Origin: Clostridiaceae bacterium AM27-36LB
GTDB taxonomy: Bacteria; Bacillota; Clostridia; Lachnospirales; Lachnospiraceae
DNA: 64,000 bases
Reading direction: 5' to 3'
Assembly (NCBI GenBank): GCA_003480725.1
Contig: QUJQ01000004.1
Span: 1-64,000 of the forward strand
The notes under the pieces were generated by a model. The model was not told the DNA's origin and ran no database searches. It was given only the letters and a program-made list of their open reading frames with translations. This document shows, piece after piece, positions 46,070 through 55,304 of the stretch; the stretch's first letter is position 1, and every line of letters starts with the position of its first letter. Position numbers and translations under genes: made by a program.

Positions 46070-47833
46070 CTATTCTATAACCAGCTGTATATCCAGCGTA
46101 TCCTCTGTATAGCTGTCATTCAGCAAAAGTTCTTCTGTGTCTACCCGGGTGCCATTCACTAACCAGTAGTACTGTTCCGGCACTTTTCCATCGTCCCCCG
46201 GCTGTACCGTAAGAGTCAGCGGATAATTGTGATAGTACATGCCGCTGTAGCTCTCACCAACATCCAGTCGGATCCGGCTGAATGCGATCTGCCCCTGTTC
46301 CGGTGCTTCCACCGTCAGCTCGTAAGGATCGGCTGCCCCCAGATGCTGCTGCAGACCTGCATGGACTTCCACACAGCTCTCCGCTGCGGCTTCCTTCATC
46401 TCTTCCACAGCTGCCTGTTGTCTGGTACGATCCGCATCACTATAATAGATCTCCATGGAATGAGCAATCTTCGCATTTTCCTCATCGATCACTTCCAGTA
46501 CATTGTCAGCTGCAAAAACCGTACCGGTCAGATCGCAGACCATGTTGACAAATTCTGTCCGATATTTATCTGACTGCATCAAGAGCGTCAGTGTATCCGT
46601 CATATCTTCAATAGGCTCATCCATGAGGTAATCAAATATGTTCTTTGTCTCCAGATCTGTTGTGTCCTGATAGACTGCATCCAGATCATAGAGGAAAAAC
46701 CGCACTCTTCCATCCCCATAAGCACTGCTGCTGGTCTCTGCACATTTCCATGACAGAAAATTATGGAATGGCCAGTCTACATTATTCATAATAATATTAA
46801 CTGCATAATGCCGCAGCATATCCGGCATATCCACCGATTCTTCCAGCTTCGCCTGCCGTTCAGGATCATTAAGATCCGCATGTAGTCGATTGTAATATTC
46901 TCCAAACCGGGAACTATTCACTTCGTTGGGCTCATATTTTTCAATGTCACTCTTCTGCGCTCCAATGGCAGATGCCACATTGTACCGGGTGTATTTTTCC
47001 TGAAGCTGAATGATTCCGTAATACTCTCCGTTCAGGAACAGAATACCCGGTCTTGCTCCTGCACAGATGATGCCTGCTTCCTTCGCCAGTCGGCTGACCA
47101 CATTCCATTTGATCATTGTCCCTTCATGATCGGAGCCACCATTTCTGAGAACCAGACGATTGTAGGTCTGCCCTGTGGCATTTCCCGCCATATCAGTTTC
47201 AAAGAAATCATACTCAAACGTCGGATGCTCACTGTCATACTGTGAGGAAGAGGTCAGTTTAATACTCTTCTGGTCATAAATTCTGGAACCATGCCCGGAT
47301 ACTGTGATCCCGGTTCCCTGTTTCAGCATCAGTGCCCCGTCTGAATCATAAAATTCAATATAGGCCGGTCTGGTCCACTCTCCGTTCTCTCCAACCTCTT
47401 CATAATTACAAAGAATTCCAGTCTCCGGATCGTAAAGCGCTGACTGATCCGCACTTAAGGATACCAGCATCACATCAAACAGATTTTCCACATCAGCACC
47501 TACAAAATAGGTCTGTGTGTAAGTCTTCCCAAGCCCGCCGCCTTCCAGCACGGCCGCCCTCACAACCGTCACCTTCTCCGGCAGTCCCTCTTCCACATGG
47601 ATCGGTCCGGTATAGACATCCGAATCCAGCGTGGGCTCATCGCCATTCAATGTGTAATAGATCTTCGTCCCAGGAATTCTGGCAGACAGCTTCAGATCAA
47701 AGGCTTCTGTCTGAAATGCGTCCTTTTCTGAAAACCGCACTTCCGGCTGCTCTACCCACAATCGAAGGACACCTATTGACACCGTGATCAGCAACAGCAA
47801 AATCAGGATCGCGCCTGCATATTTTTTTTTCAT
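46070..47833 (-). CDS. exported CotH kinase family protein
   Basis: A 587-residue protein with an N-terminal membrane anchor ([18 protein letters not shown]). An external chitobiase-like beta domain follows ([20 protein letters not shown], about residues 52-75), then a CotH kinase-like region with [31 protein letters not shown] and [14 protein letters not shown]. CotH proteins are protein kinases, best known for spore coat assembly, but secreted CotH proteins of this layout are common in Lachnospiraceae and uncharacterised. Start ATG 47833 follows AAAAGG. It lies between a T-box leader and valS, an unusual place for an envelope protein. Confidence 0.85.
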   Translation of the reverse strand: MKKKYAGAILILLLLITVSIGVLRLWVEQPEVRFSEKDAFQTEAFDLKLSARIPGTKIYYTLNGDEPTLDSDVYTGPIHVEEGLPEKVTVVRAAVLEGGGLGKTYTQTYFVGADVENLFDVMLVSLSADQSALYDPETGILCNYEEVGENGEWTRPAYIEFYDSDGALMLKQGTGITVSGHGSRIYDQKSIKLTSSSQYDSEHPTFEYDFFETDMAGNATGQTYNRLVLRNGGSDHEGTMIKWNVVSRLAKEAGIICAGARPGILFLNGEYYGIIQLQEKYTRYNVASAIGAQKSDIEKYEPNEVNSSRFGEYYNRLHADLNDPERQAKLEESVDMPDMLRHYAVNIIMNNVDWPFHNFLSWKCAETSSSAYGDGRVRFFLYDLDAVYQDTTDLETKNIFDYLMDEPIEDMTDTLTLLMQSDKYRTEFVNMVCDLTGTVFAADNVLEVIDEENAKIAHSMEIYYSDADRTRQQAAVEEMKEAAAESCVEVHAGLQQHLGAADPYELTVEAPEQGQIAFSRIRLDVGESYSGMYYHNYPLTLTVQPGDDGKVPEQYYWLVNGTRVDTEELLLNDSYTEDTLDIQLVIE

Positions 47834-47867
47834 ATTTTGTTCCTTTTCCTGTGGTAAGAATAAAAAA

Positions 47868-48125
47868 GCCCTCTGCACAGATCTGTGCAAAGGGCGAATC
47901 ATCGCGGTACCACCTTTGTTCGTATGTGTTCACATACCTCATTTCCCATAACGCAGGGCCAGGCGGAAATGACTACATTCTGGAATCCCTTCCGGCTTTC
48001 TCATCATCTCAGCTCCGAAGCTACCTTCTGCCTGTCCGTTACCAAGCCATCTTCCAGCCTGTGGATGACTCTCTCTGAGGTCGGTGCCAGCATACTCCTC
48101 TTCTTCCTCGCTTTTCCTATATACG
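47868..48125 (-). ncRNA. T-box leader, valine-type candidate
   Basis: The minus-strand leader has the T-box sequence AAGGTGGTACCGCG (47916-47903) followed by an intrinsic terminator, GCCCTTTGCACAG / CTGTGCAGAGGGC (47895-47868) and TTTTTT. Stem I-like sequence lies at about 48110-48010, and a GUA triplet followed by a purine occurs on its 3-prime side (UUGGUAACGG). That would fit valine and the downstream valS. Exact specifier placement needs folding. Uncharged tRNA would allow read-through into the cotH-like gene and valS. Confidence 0.9.
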
Positions 48126-48131
48126 GTACTA

Positions 48132-48160
48132 AGTTTAGATGGAAACAAAGGCTTTGTCAA
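48132..48160 (-). promoter_or_regulatory. promoter of the T-box operon
   Basis: TTGACA (48160-48155) and TAAACT (48137-48132) are separated by 17 bases, with transcription starting near 48125. Confidence 0.78.
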
Positions 48161-48190
48161 GGGGTACACAACTTATCTTTTCTTAACTTT

Positions 48191-49123
48191 TTATAACACA
48201 CTCATTCCATATACTACGATCATGGCATACAAAATGACTGTGACCAGCGTATGTGCCGACAAACTGGTCGATACATACTCACCATCTTTTCCTACATCTG
48301 AGAAAATAGGAATAATAAATGGTGCCGGCAGTGCATAAAGAACCATCAACGCAATCTCCAGTTCTCTGTCGAACGGGAACAGATGGAAAATGATCATATT
48401 TGCCAGAACGAGCAGTCCGGCCATGATGATCAGACGAAGAACAATAGTCTTCAGAACCGGTCCCATCAGCTCTTTTTTCAGGTTCAGCTCATATCCTACC
48501 ATCAGAAGTACCACCGCACTGATCGGTGCTGTGATCGTACTGATCAGCTGGCTGACGATTCCACCTGCGAAGGAATTCATCACAAGGTCTCCGATACCGG
48601 TTGCACCCAGCAGGATACCCAGAGCCATTCCCAGGAAACATTTGTTGGAAAACATATTTTTCAACAATGCTTTTGCATCTACTTTTTCTCCATCTACAGA
48701 AGTCAGGCATCCAAGCCAGACCGTGTAAGCGAATACGGTCTGTCCCAGATCCACCGCTGCAAATCCGGACTGGCTGCCTACGATCAAACCATACAGTGCA
48801 TACCCTAACATTCCGCCTTCCGCGCTGGCAAGCAGGAATGGAAGATATTTTCCATAAGGTTTCACTGCAGATCTCAAAACATAACCAAGGGCAATTGCAA
48901 TGCCATATCCTATAAATACGACCAGGAATACGACAACTACCCGAACAGAATAAGCGGCCGTGAAAAAAGCGTTGAAAAGCATTACAGGGAGCATAATATC
49001 TCCCAGTAATGCTTTCAAACCTTTCAGGCCGTTCATATCAAAGATCTGCTTCCGGTTACAGAAATAACCAATTCCGATCATCACCAGTACCGGAAGCACC
49101 ATACGGATCACATCAAGTTCCAT
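48191..49123 (-). CDS. AEC (auxin efflux carrier) family transporter
   Basis: A 310-residue membrane protein with about ten helices in two inverted halves, of the AEC family. Motifs include DIMLPVMLFNAFF near residue 42, EGGMLGYALYG, and a C-terminal ALPAPFIIPIFSD. Family members export or take up organic acids and related small molecules. It starts 22 bases after the lsrF stop with no terminator between, so it appears to be the last gene of the lsr operon. A role in moving AI-2 or its breakdown product across the membrane is an inference from position. Confidence 0.85.
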   Translation of the reverse strand: MELDVIRMVLPVLVMIGIGYFCNRKQIFDMNGLKGLKALLGDIMLPVMLFNAFFTAAYSVRVVVVFLVVFIGYGIAIALGYVLRSAVKPYGKYLPFLLASAEGGMLGYALYGLIVGSQSGFAAVDLGQTVFAYTVWLGCLTSVDGEKVDAKALLKNMFSNKCFLGMALGILLGATGIGDLVMNSFAGGIVSQLISTITAPISAVVLLMVGYELNLKKELMGPVLKTIVLRLIIMAGLLVLANMIIFHLFPFDRELEIALMVLYALPAPFIIPIFSDVGKDGEYVSTSLSAHTLVTVILYAMIVVYGMSVL

Positions 49124-49145
49124 TTAGTTTATTCCTTTATGAAAA

Positions 49146-50024
49146 TTAGTGGATCATATCCTGATAGAATTCGTAAGCCTCTTTGTCAGTAAATCCTTCA
49201 TGTACAACTTTGGCAACTGCCTGTGCCATCTCTACCGGATGCTGGCTCTGGAAGATATTTCTACCCATATCAACTCCACGGGCACCTTTGGAGATTACTT
49301 CGTAAGCAAGAGTCAAAGCTTCGTCTTCCGGAAGTTTCTTACCACCAGCTACAACGATCGGTACTGGGCAAGCTGCAACGATCTCTTCGAAGTTCTCGCA
49401 GTTGTAAGTTTTAACAAGCTGTACACCCATCTCAGCAACGATACGGGTAGCCAGTTTGAAGAAACGATCTGTTCTTTCCATCTGTTTACCAACAGCAACA
49501 ACACCCATGGTCGGGATGCTGTAACGCATACCTGCATTGATTGTCTTGGAAAGGTTATCGATACTGCTCAGCTGTCCATCAGCTCCGATAAATGTCTGAA
49601 CTGCCATACAGTCTGCATTCATACGGATTGCTTCTTCGATATCAACTGCAACAACCTCATGAGAAAGGTCATCGTTCAGCATAGAAGAACCGGAACTTAC
49701 ACGAAGTGCGATTCCTTTTGTAATTTCAGGCGGTACACAGGTTCTGATTGCTCCTCTGGTTCCCATGAATACGTCTACGTACGGTGCCAGTTTCGGAAGC
49801 AGCAGATCCAGTCTCTCCAGTCCTGCAGTAGATCCCATGAAATATCCATGGTCAAAAGCGAACATTACAGAATTTCCGCTCTTGGTATTGAAAATATTGG
49901 AAAGGTGTTTTTTCATACCCCAATCCAGGCTGTTAGCACCTTTTACATAAAATCCTTCCTGATTTGCAAAAGGAACTCCTACATGGTAGTCTTTTGCTAC
50001 TTTGAATCCGTCTTTATCTGCCAT
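49146..50024 (-). CDS. lsrF: AI-2 degradation thiolase LsrF
   Basis: A 292-residue class I aldolase-fold enzyme matching LsrF, 3-hydroxy-5-phosphonooxypentane-2,4-dione thiolase, which transfers the acetyl group of processed phospho-AI-2 to coenzyme A. Motifs are SVMFAFDHGYFMGSTAGLE, ADCMAVQTFIG, QLVKTYNCENFEEI (with the Schiff-base lysine in VKTY), PIVVAGGKKL and GARGVDMGRNIFQ. Located after lsrB in the standard lsrACDBF order, behind a structured 165-base spacer. Confidence 0.95.
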   Translation of the reverse strand: MADKDGFKVAKDYHVGVPFANQEGFYVKGANSLDWGMKKHLSNIFNTKSGNSVMFAFDHGYFMGSTAGLERLDLLLPKLAPYVDVFMGTRGAIRTCVPPEITKGIALRVSSGSSMLNDDLSHEVVAVDIEEAIRMNADCMAVQTFIGADGQLSSIDNLSKTINAGMRYSIPTMGVVAVGKQMERTDRFFKLATRIVAEMGVQLVKTYNCENFEEIVAACPVPIVVAGGKKLPEDEALTLAYEVISKGARGVDMGRNIFQSQHPVEMAQAVAKVVHEGFTDKEAYEFYQDMIH

Positions 50025-50052
50025 TTTTGTTGTCCTCTCTTCCTGTTAATCA

Positions 50053-50162
50053 TCCGGCATTTGCCGGCCGGCGGTAGGCCCGCCTCTCACCAACGCAAGG
50101 CGGAGTAGATCACCCCGCCCTGCGCCATTGCAGTGTCGGTATGCGGTTAACCGCAGGCCGGA
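50053..50162 (-). ncRNA. GC-rich multibranch structured element between lsrB and lsrF
   Basis: TCCGGC (50053-50058) can pair with GCCGGA (50157-50162) to close a junction of three hairpins: GGCGG/CCGCC (50070-50084), a long stem CGCA-GGCGG/CCGCC-TGCG (50094-50124), and TGCGG-TTAA-CCGCA (50142-50155). CCGGC (50054-50058) can instead pair locally with GCCGG (50063-50067), so two folds compete. It is much more GC-rich than its surroundings. No known riboswitch class is recognised. Confidence 0.5.
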
Positions 50163-50191
50163 CATTTTTCATTACTTAAATTTGATACAAC

Positions 50192-51361
50192 TTAGAAGTT
50201 GTAGTTGTCCATGTTGCTCTCGTCGAATACTGCTCTCTCCGGAAGAAGTACAACACCGTTGTTGATATCGCCAGTGGTTGCACCTTCAGCGATGCTGTCG
50301 TTCGGCTCAACAGTTACATCACCGATGCCCGGGATGGAGATAGTATCACCAACTTTAACATCGTTTCCAGCAGCCAGGTATGCAGCTACATAGCAGCCCA
50401 TAGCACCCTGAATCTGGCAATCCCACAGACCCCACTCATACAGAACGCCTGCTTTGCAGTACTCTTTGATGGAGTTCGGGGAAGCGAAACCAGTGATGGT
50501 GATATCGTCTTTGGTCAGGCCAGCGTTCTGAGCTGCTTTCAACTGTCCCGGAAGTGCGGTAGAGTCGTTGCAGATGATCAGATCGATGTCGCTGTGGTTT
50601 GCAAGTACGGAAGCACCTACGGTAACAGCTTTCTCAGCATCCTGCTCGCTGTAGTAGTTGTCTGTAGCTACGTTAACCCAGTTCGGATAGTTCTCTTTGA
50701 TGTAAGCTTCACCAGCTACCTGCCAGGAGTTCTGGTCAGTTACAGTTGCCTGTGAATAGTGCCAGCAGTATTTGATCTCGTCAGTTGCCGGGTCTTTGCC
50801 TCTCTTCTCGAGTCCGTCTACACCCATGTCAACCAGCATTTTACCAAGAGTCTCCGGAGTTCCCTGAGATACCATCAGCGCACGGTCTTCAACGTTTGCG
50901 TCAGAGTCCCAAGTACAAACAGTGATACCAGCATCCTGTGCGCTCTTCAGTGCATCAGATACACCAGCAGCATCTACAGTAGAGATACAGATTGCATCTA
51001 CACCAGAGTTAACAGCCTGGTTGATAACCTCAACCTGCTCAGCTGCACCTGCAGTAGCATTTCCCATGTACTCAACGTTGATTCCCCACTGTTTTGCATA
51101 TTCCTGAGCACCGTCATTAGCGGACTCGAAGAATGCATTACCGGTAACCTTCGGGATGAATGCTACGGTCATTCCTTCGATGGAATTTCCTGCTGCATCT
51201 GTAGTTGCTGCATCATCAGCTGCATCTGCAGTATCCTCAGTTGCTGCATCCTCAGTTGCTGCAGTATCTGTGGTAGCTGCTGCATCCTTGCTGGATCCAC
51301 AACCTGCCAGTCCCATTACCATGGTAGCTGCTAATAAAACAGCCAAAGCCTTTCTTTTCAT
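50192..51361 (-). CDS. lsrB: AI-2 binding lipoprotein LsrB
   Basis: A 389-residue substrate-binding lipoprotein: lipobox LAGC (Cys21), an Ala/Thr/Asp-rich linker, then a sugar-binding-protein fold. Residues placed like the AI-2 ligands of LsrB are present: Lys in AFIPKVTGN, Asp in CTWDSD, Asp-Gln in TVTDQNSW and the Ala-Pro region of DSTALPG. It captures extracellular AI-2 (furanosyl form) for the LsrACD importer. Start ATG 51361 follows GGAGG. A hairpin just upstream may raise its mRNA level relative to the other genes. Confidence 0.93.
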   Translation of the reverse strand: MKRKALAVLLAATMVMGLAGCGSSKDAAATTDTAATEDAATEDTADAADDAATTDAAGNSIEGMTVAFIPKVTGNAFFESANDGAQEYAKQWGINVEYMGNATAGAAEQVEVINQAVNSGVDAICISTVDAAGVSDALKSAQDAGITVCTWDSDANVEDRALMVSQGTPETLGKMLVDMGVDGLEKRGKDPATDEIKYCWHYSQATVTDQNSWQVAGEAYIKENYPNWVNVATDNYYSEQDAEKAVTVGASVLANHSDIDLIICNDSTALPGQLKAAQNAGLTKDDITITGFASPNSIKEYCKAGVLYEWGLWDCQIQGAMGCYVAAYLAAGNDVKVGDTISIPGIGDVTVEPNDSIAEGATTGDINNGVVLLPERAVFDESNMDNYNF

Positions 51362-51402
51362 AAATCTTTCCTCCTTTTTTTGATCAGCTTTGATTTATAT
51401 TC

Positions 51403-51423
51403 AGGGCGGATCCCTTCCGCCCT
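51403..51423 (-). other. intercistronic hairpin upstream of lsrB
   Basis: AGGGCGGA (51403-51410) pairs with TCCGCCCT (51416-51423) without a U-run, in the 90-base gap between lsrD and lsrB. Such hairpins often stabilise the downstream binding-protein message. Confidence 0.5.
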
Positions 51424-51451
51424 AAACATCACATATGAAATAATAAATATT

Positions 51452-52474
51452 TTATGCTTCTTTTTTCTTCAGTTTTGCGAAGAAACCAGCCATTGCCGGA
51501 TTTGCTGCCATTGCTCTTCCTACGACTACTGCCAGAAGCAGGATACCTACCGGAATATCCAGGTACTGGGTTCCGATCTTGAAGCAGAGCGGAAGGCCAA
51601 AACGAAGAAGTCCGATTACCAAAGAAGCAAGTGCGGTTCCAATCACATTTCCTTTACCACCAGTACTTAATGTACCACCAAGTACAACTGCGGTGATGAT
51701 ATTCAATGTAAAGTTAGAACCAAGGTCGCATTTTGCACTTCCAAGATAAGCAGTCAGGACGATACCTGCGATTGCTGCACTTGCTGCGGAAAGCATATAT
51801 GTACTCATGATGACCAGTCTGCTGTTGATTCCTGAATACTCAGCTGCCTGCTGATTGACACCAACCAGGAAGATTCTTCTTCCGTATTTTGATCTGTGAA
51901 GCAACAGATACGCAATAATGACCAGTACAATGAAGATCAGTAACTGACTAGGGATCAGTCCAAACAGTTTGTATTTGGACAGGATCTTGAAGTTATCCGG
52001 GAAACCGCTGATACCCTGATAGCTTTCTGTAGAAGCCATATTGGATACAAGAAGTGCGATTCCTGAATAAAGGAAGCTGCCGCCCAACGTAACGACCATG
52101 GCCTGCACGCCACAATATGCTACGAAGAATCCGGACAATGCACCACAGATTACTGCGATCAGAAGTGCAAATCCTGCTGCAGCCCAGATATTGAATCCGA
52201 AATCCTGCCAGGTAACACCAATAATAATAGAAGTAAGTCCTACAATGGAGCCCGCCTGAATATCAATTCCGCCTGTGATCATAACAAATGTTACAAACAG
52301 AGAGATAATACAGATGGACATAAAGTCGTTCATACTGTTGAAGAGCATTGCCGGACGAAGGAATTTATCATTCGCCGCTCCGAAGATTACAAACTCTGCA
52401 ACCAAAATGCAGATCAGTACCATTTCCCAGCTCTTCAGGAAGCCTTTTAATTTCTGAGAGAAGGATTGATTCAT
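51452..52474 (-). CDS. lsrD: AI-2 ABC transporter permease LsrD
   Basis: A 340-residue permease of the ribose/rhamnose/AI-2 branched-chain-like family with about nine to ten membrane helices. SIVGLTSIIIGVTW, GVQAMVVTLGGSFLYSGIALLV and GTLSTGGKGNVIGT are characteristic. It overlaps lsrC by four bases and precedes lsrB, as in the enterobacterial lsrACDB order. Confidence 0.93.
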   Translation of the reverse strand: MNQSFSQKLKGFLKSWEMVLICILVAEFVIFGAANDKFLRPAMLFNSMNDFMSICIISLFVTFVMITGGIDIQAGSIVGLTSIIIGVTWQDFGFNIWAAAGFALLIAVICGALSGFFVAYCGVQAMVVTLGGSFLYSGIALLVSNMASTESYQGISGFPDNFKILSKYKLFGLIPSQLLIFIVLVIIAYLLLHRSKYGRRIFLVGVNQQAAEYSGINSRLVIMSTYMLSAASAAIAGIVLTAYLGSAKCDLGSNFTLNIITAVVLGGTLSTGGKGNVIGTALASLVIGLLRFGLPLCFKIGTQYLDIPVGILLLAVVVGRAMAANPAMAGFFAKLKKKEA

Positions 52475-53481
52475 GATTCAGCTCCTCCTTTCTCATTTGC
52501 AGTTCCTGCTGTTCTTGCTGCAAGTCTCTGACGACGGTTCATTTCAGCTGATCTGCGCTGCATCAGTGCATCAGCAACTACAATCACGATCAGCATGATA
52601 CCTGTGATCGCATTATCATAAGTAGAACCAAATCCCATGAATACAAGCAGACGACTGATACTTGCCATGATAATTGCACCGACGGAAGATCCGATCACAC
52701 TTCCCACACCACCAGAAAGGCTGATACCACCAAGTACACAGGCTGCTACTGCTTTCATCTCATATCCATTACCGGAAGTGGCTGTTACGAATCCGATACG
52801 GGATGAGAATACGATTCCTGCGATAGCTGCGCAGATACCACAGATCACGTATGCAGCGATCTTGGTCTGCAGTGCCGGAATACCTACCAGAGTTGCTCCG
52901 GATGGGTTATCACCGACTGCGATAAAATATTTACCATGTTTCGTATGTTTCAGGATCAGATGAATGATGATGATACATACGGCTGTTACTGCAAAGCAGA
53001 TACTTAAAGATCCAATCAGTGTTGCAGTATACATATGGCTGAATGCAGGTGGCAGGTTCTCTACCCAGGCACCGCCTGTATAAACATACATCATACCTCT
53101 CATAACACCGTTGGTACCGAGTGTAAAGATCAGGGACGGAACGCCCATCACCGCAACACCCCAGCCATTAAACAGACCAATCAGAGCACCGATCACAATA
53201 CCAGTGATAAATGCTACCGCCCAGTTCTGTCCATCACGGAGCATACTGGACACTACTGTTGCAACAAATCCAAGGTTCGCACCTACGGATACATCGATCT
53301 CACCAATAAATATCGCGAATGCCATTCCTGCGGATATGATAATATAAACAACACTTTCATTAAAGCAGGCGATGATATTATCTGCAGACAGGAATGCCGG
53401 ATTGATAATTCCTACGATTGCAAACAGAGCAATCAGGAAAAGAAAACTGCTGAATTCTCTGGCTTTAACTATCTTTTTCAT
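52471..53481 (-). CDS. lsrC: AI-2 ABC transporter permease LsrC
   Basis: A 336-residue permease paired with LsrD. FIGEIDVSVGANLGFVATVVSSML, GVAVMGVPSLIFTLGTNGVMRGMM and GGISLSGGVGSVIGS are the family motifs. The C-terminus is a basic, Arg-rich tail. It overlaps both lsrA and lsrD by four bases, so the three are translationally coupled. Confidence 0.93.
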   Translation of the reverse strand: MKKIVKAREFSSFLFLIALFAIVGIINPAFLSADNIIACFNESVVYIIISAGMAFAIFIGEIDVSVGANLGFVATVVSSMLRDGQNWAVAFITGIVIGALIGLFNGWGVAVMGVPSLIFTLGTNGVMRGMMYVYTGGAWVENLPPAFSHMYTATLIGSLSICFAVTAVCIIIIHLILKHTKHGKYFIAVGDNPSGATLVGIPALQTKIAAYVICGICAAIAGIVFSSRIGFVTATSGNGYEMKAVAACVLGGISLSGGVGSVIGSSVGAIIMASISRLLVFMGFGSTYDNAITGIMLIVIVVADALMQRRSAEMNRRQRLAARTAGTANEKGGAES

Positions 53482-54992
53482 GCTTCCACCTCCGTATTTT
53501 TTGTGATACCGAAGGAAGCTGCCATCAGGTTATCCTGATTGATGTCCTCACCTGTGAATTCTCCGTTGATACGTCCCTGACATACTGTCATGACACGGTC
53601 GGAAAGCTCTACGATTTCCTCCATATCGGATGAAATAAGCAGCACCGATACACCCTGATTACGAAGCTGGTGGATAATGGAATATACATCTCCACGGGCA
53701 CCTGCATCGATTCCACGGGTCGGCTCATCCAGGATCACCAGTTTCGGTGAAGTGGAAAGGCTTCGTCCGATAACAACTTTCTGTTGATTTCCTCCGGATA
53801 GACTTCCTGTGAGCTGAGTCTGTCCAGTTACCTTGGTACGGAAATCATCTACATATTTCTGAGTCATGCGATATTCTTCTTTTTTATTAAGGAAGAAAGA
53901 ACCCATAGACTTGTCTCCCAGCATTGCACTGGTGGTATTTGCTGCCACATCACTGATCTTAAACAGACCATGCAGATGTCTGTCCTCCGGTACATAGTTG
54001 ATACCTGCTTCCAGAACTTTCTTTGTTGACAGTCCAGTTACATCTTTACCATCCAGAATTGCTTTACCGCCGAGCACTTTATCTCTTCCGAATACAGTCG
54101 TTGCGATCTCGGTTCTTCCTGCTCCGATCACGCCCGCCAGTCCCAGGATCTCTCCCGGATATACTTTCAGGGAAATGTTGCTAAATCCATAACCGCTGTA
54201 GTTCTGAAGTTCAAATACCGGTTTGGCCTTCTCATAATCGATTGCTTTCTGTGTGGTTTCTGCAGATGCCTGCTGATTCTGGCTTCCCGGCGGGAGCAGA
54301 CCTTTTACGAGCATCTCTCTGGTAAACTCTGTTACCTTACCTATAATAGGAACGATACCATCTCTCATGATCGCTACATCTGTTGCGATCTGGAATACCT
54401 CTGCCATACGGTGGGTAATGTAAATAATACCGATTCCTTTAGCTTTCAGATCTTCTACACATTTGAAGAGGCTCTCTGTCTCATCAAATGCAAGTGCACT
54501 GGTCGGTTCATCCAGAATCAGGATGCTGGCACGGCGGAGCAGTCCTCTTAAGATCTCTACCATCTGCTGTTCTGCAATCGAAAGGCTGCTTGCTTTTCTG
54601 GTAAGATCCAGATTCCATCCAACCTCTTTCATTACATCAAGAAGTTCTTTATGAAGTTCTGATGCCTTTTTGTCAAATCCAATAACGATATTCTCTTCAA
54701 CCGTCATATTTGGAAACAGCAACGGTTCCTGCGGTACCATGTAGATACCATTGGCAAGAGCTGCACTTGTTTTATTAGAAGTAACCTTTTCCCCTCTAAC
54801 ATAAATCTCGCCGCTGTCCTGATGGTAAATTCCCATGATGATCTTCATCAGGGTACTCTTTCCGGCTCCATTTCCACCGATCAGAGCTAATACCTCTCCT
54901 TCACCAAGCTTTAAGCTGATGCCCTTCAGGACTGCGTTCATGCCGAATGACTTATGAATATCTCTGATGTCCAGTAATAACTTTTCCGGCAA
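53478..54992 (-). CDS. lsrA: AI-2 ABC transporter ATPase LsrA
   Basis: A 504-residue ATPase with two fused nucleotide-binding domains. Walker A in domain 1 is GGNGAGKST; the domain 2 equivalent is GVIGAGRTE, the degenerate form usual in this family. Signatures are LSIAEQQ and LSGGNQQ; Walker B motifs are LILDEPTSAL and VILDEPTRGID. The start is best placed at TTG 54992 behind GGGAGG; a TTG at 55037 would add 15 residues. The promoter and two identical 10-bp operator-like repeats lie just upstream. Confidence 0.94.
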   Translation of the reverse strand: MPEKLLLDIRDIHKSFGMNAVLKGISLKLGEGEVLALIGGNGAGKSTLMKIIMGIYHQDSGEIYVRGEKVTSNKTSAALANGIYMVPQEPLLFPNMTVEENIVIGFDKKASELHKELLDVMKEVGWNLDLTRKASSLSIAEQQMVEILRGLLRRASILILDEPTSALAFDETESLFKCVEDLKAKGIGIIYITHRMAEVFQIATDVAIMRDGIVPIIGKVTEFTREMLVKGLLPPGSQNQQASAETTQKAIDYEKAKPVFELQNYSGYGFSNISLKVYPGEILGLAGVIGAGRTEIATTVFGRDKVLGGKAILDGKDVTGLSTKKVLEAGINYVPEDRHLHGLFKISDVAANTTSAMLGDKSMGSFFLNKKEEYRMTQKYVDDFRTKVTGQTQLTGSLSGGNQQKVVIGRSLSTSPKLVILDEPTRGIDAGARGDVYSIIHQLRNQGVSVLLISSDMEEIVELSDRVMTVCQGRINGEFTGEDINQDNLMAASFGITKNTEVEA

Positions 54993-55040
54993 GTAACTTC
55001 CTCCCTTCAAACTATTTAACAAATGTTCAACAGTCAAAAT

Positions 55041-55082
55041 TATGTTTGTCTATAATATACGCTCCTTTCCTATGTTTGTCAA
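55041..55082 (-). promoter_or_regulatory. lsrA promoter with two identical repeats
   Basis: On the minus strand TTGACA (55082-55077) and TATATT (55059-55054) have a 17-base spacer. GACAAACATA occurs at 55080-55071, overlapping the -35, and again at 55050-55041 at the transcription start, 30 bp apart. They are candidate LsrR sites, so repression would be lifted by phospho-AI-2. Confidence 0.65.
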
Positions 55083-55205
55083 CACCTAAAACTGTTTATT
55101 TGGTACAAACGGGACTTTTTATCAAATTTATTTTTGTATATTTTAGTTCATATAGATAAAAATGAGTGATGTTTTCTAAAGAATTTGCCAGTTGCAGGAA
55201 TCTTA

Positions 55206-55234
55206 TTGACACAATTCTTTATTCGTGATACACT
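55206..55234 (+). promoter_or_regulatory. lsrR-lsrK promoter
   Basis: TTGACA (55206-55211) and TACACT (55229-55234) with a 17-base spacer, about 70 bases upstream of the lsrR coding start. Confidence 0.7.
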
Positions 55235-55304
55235 TTCACTGTAATTAGAACATTTGATTTTATTTTTAACATTTGTTTATTTCATTAAAAGGAGGGGAAG
55301 AATT

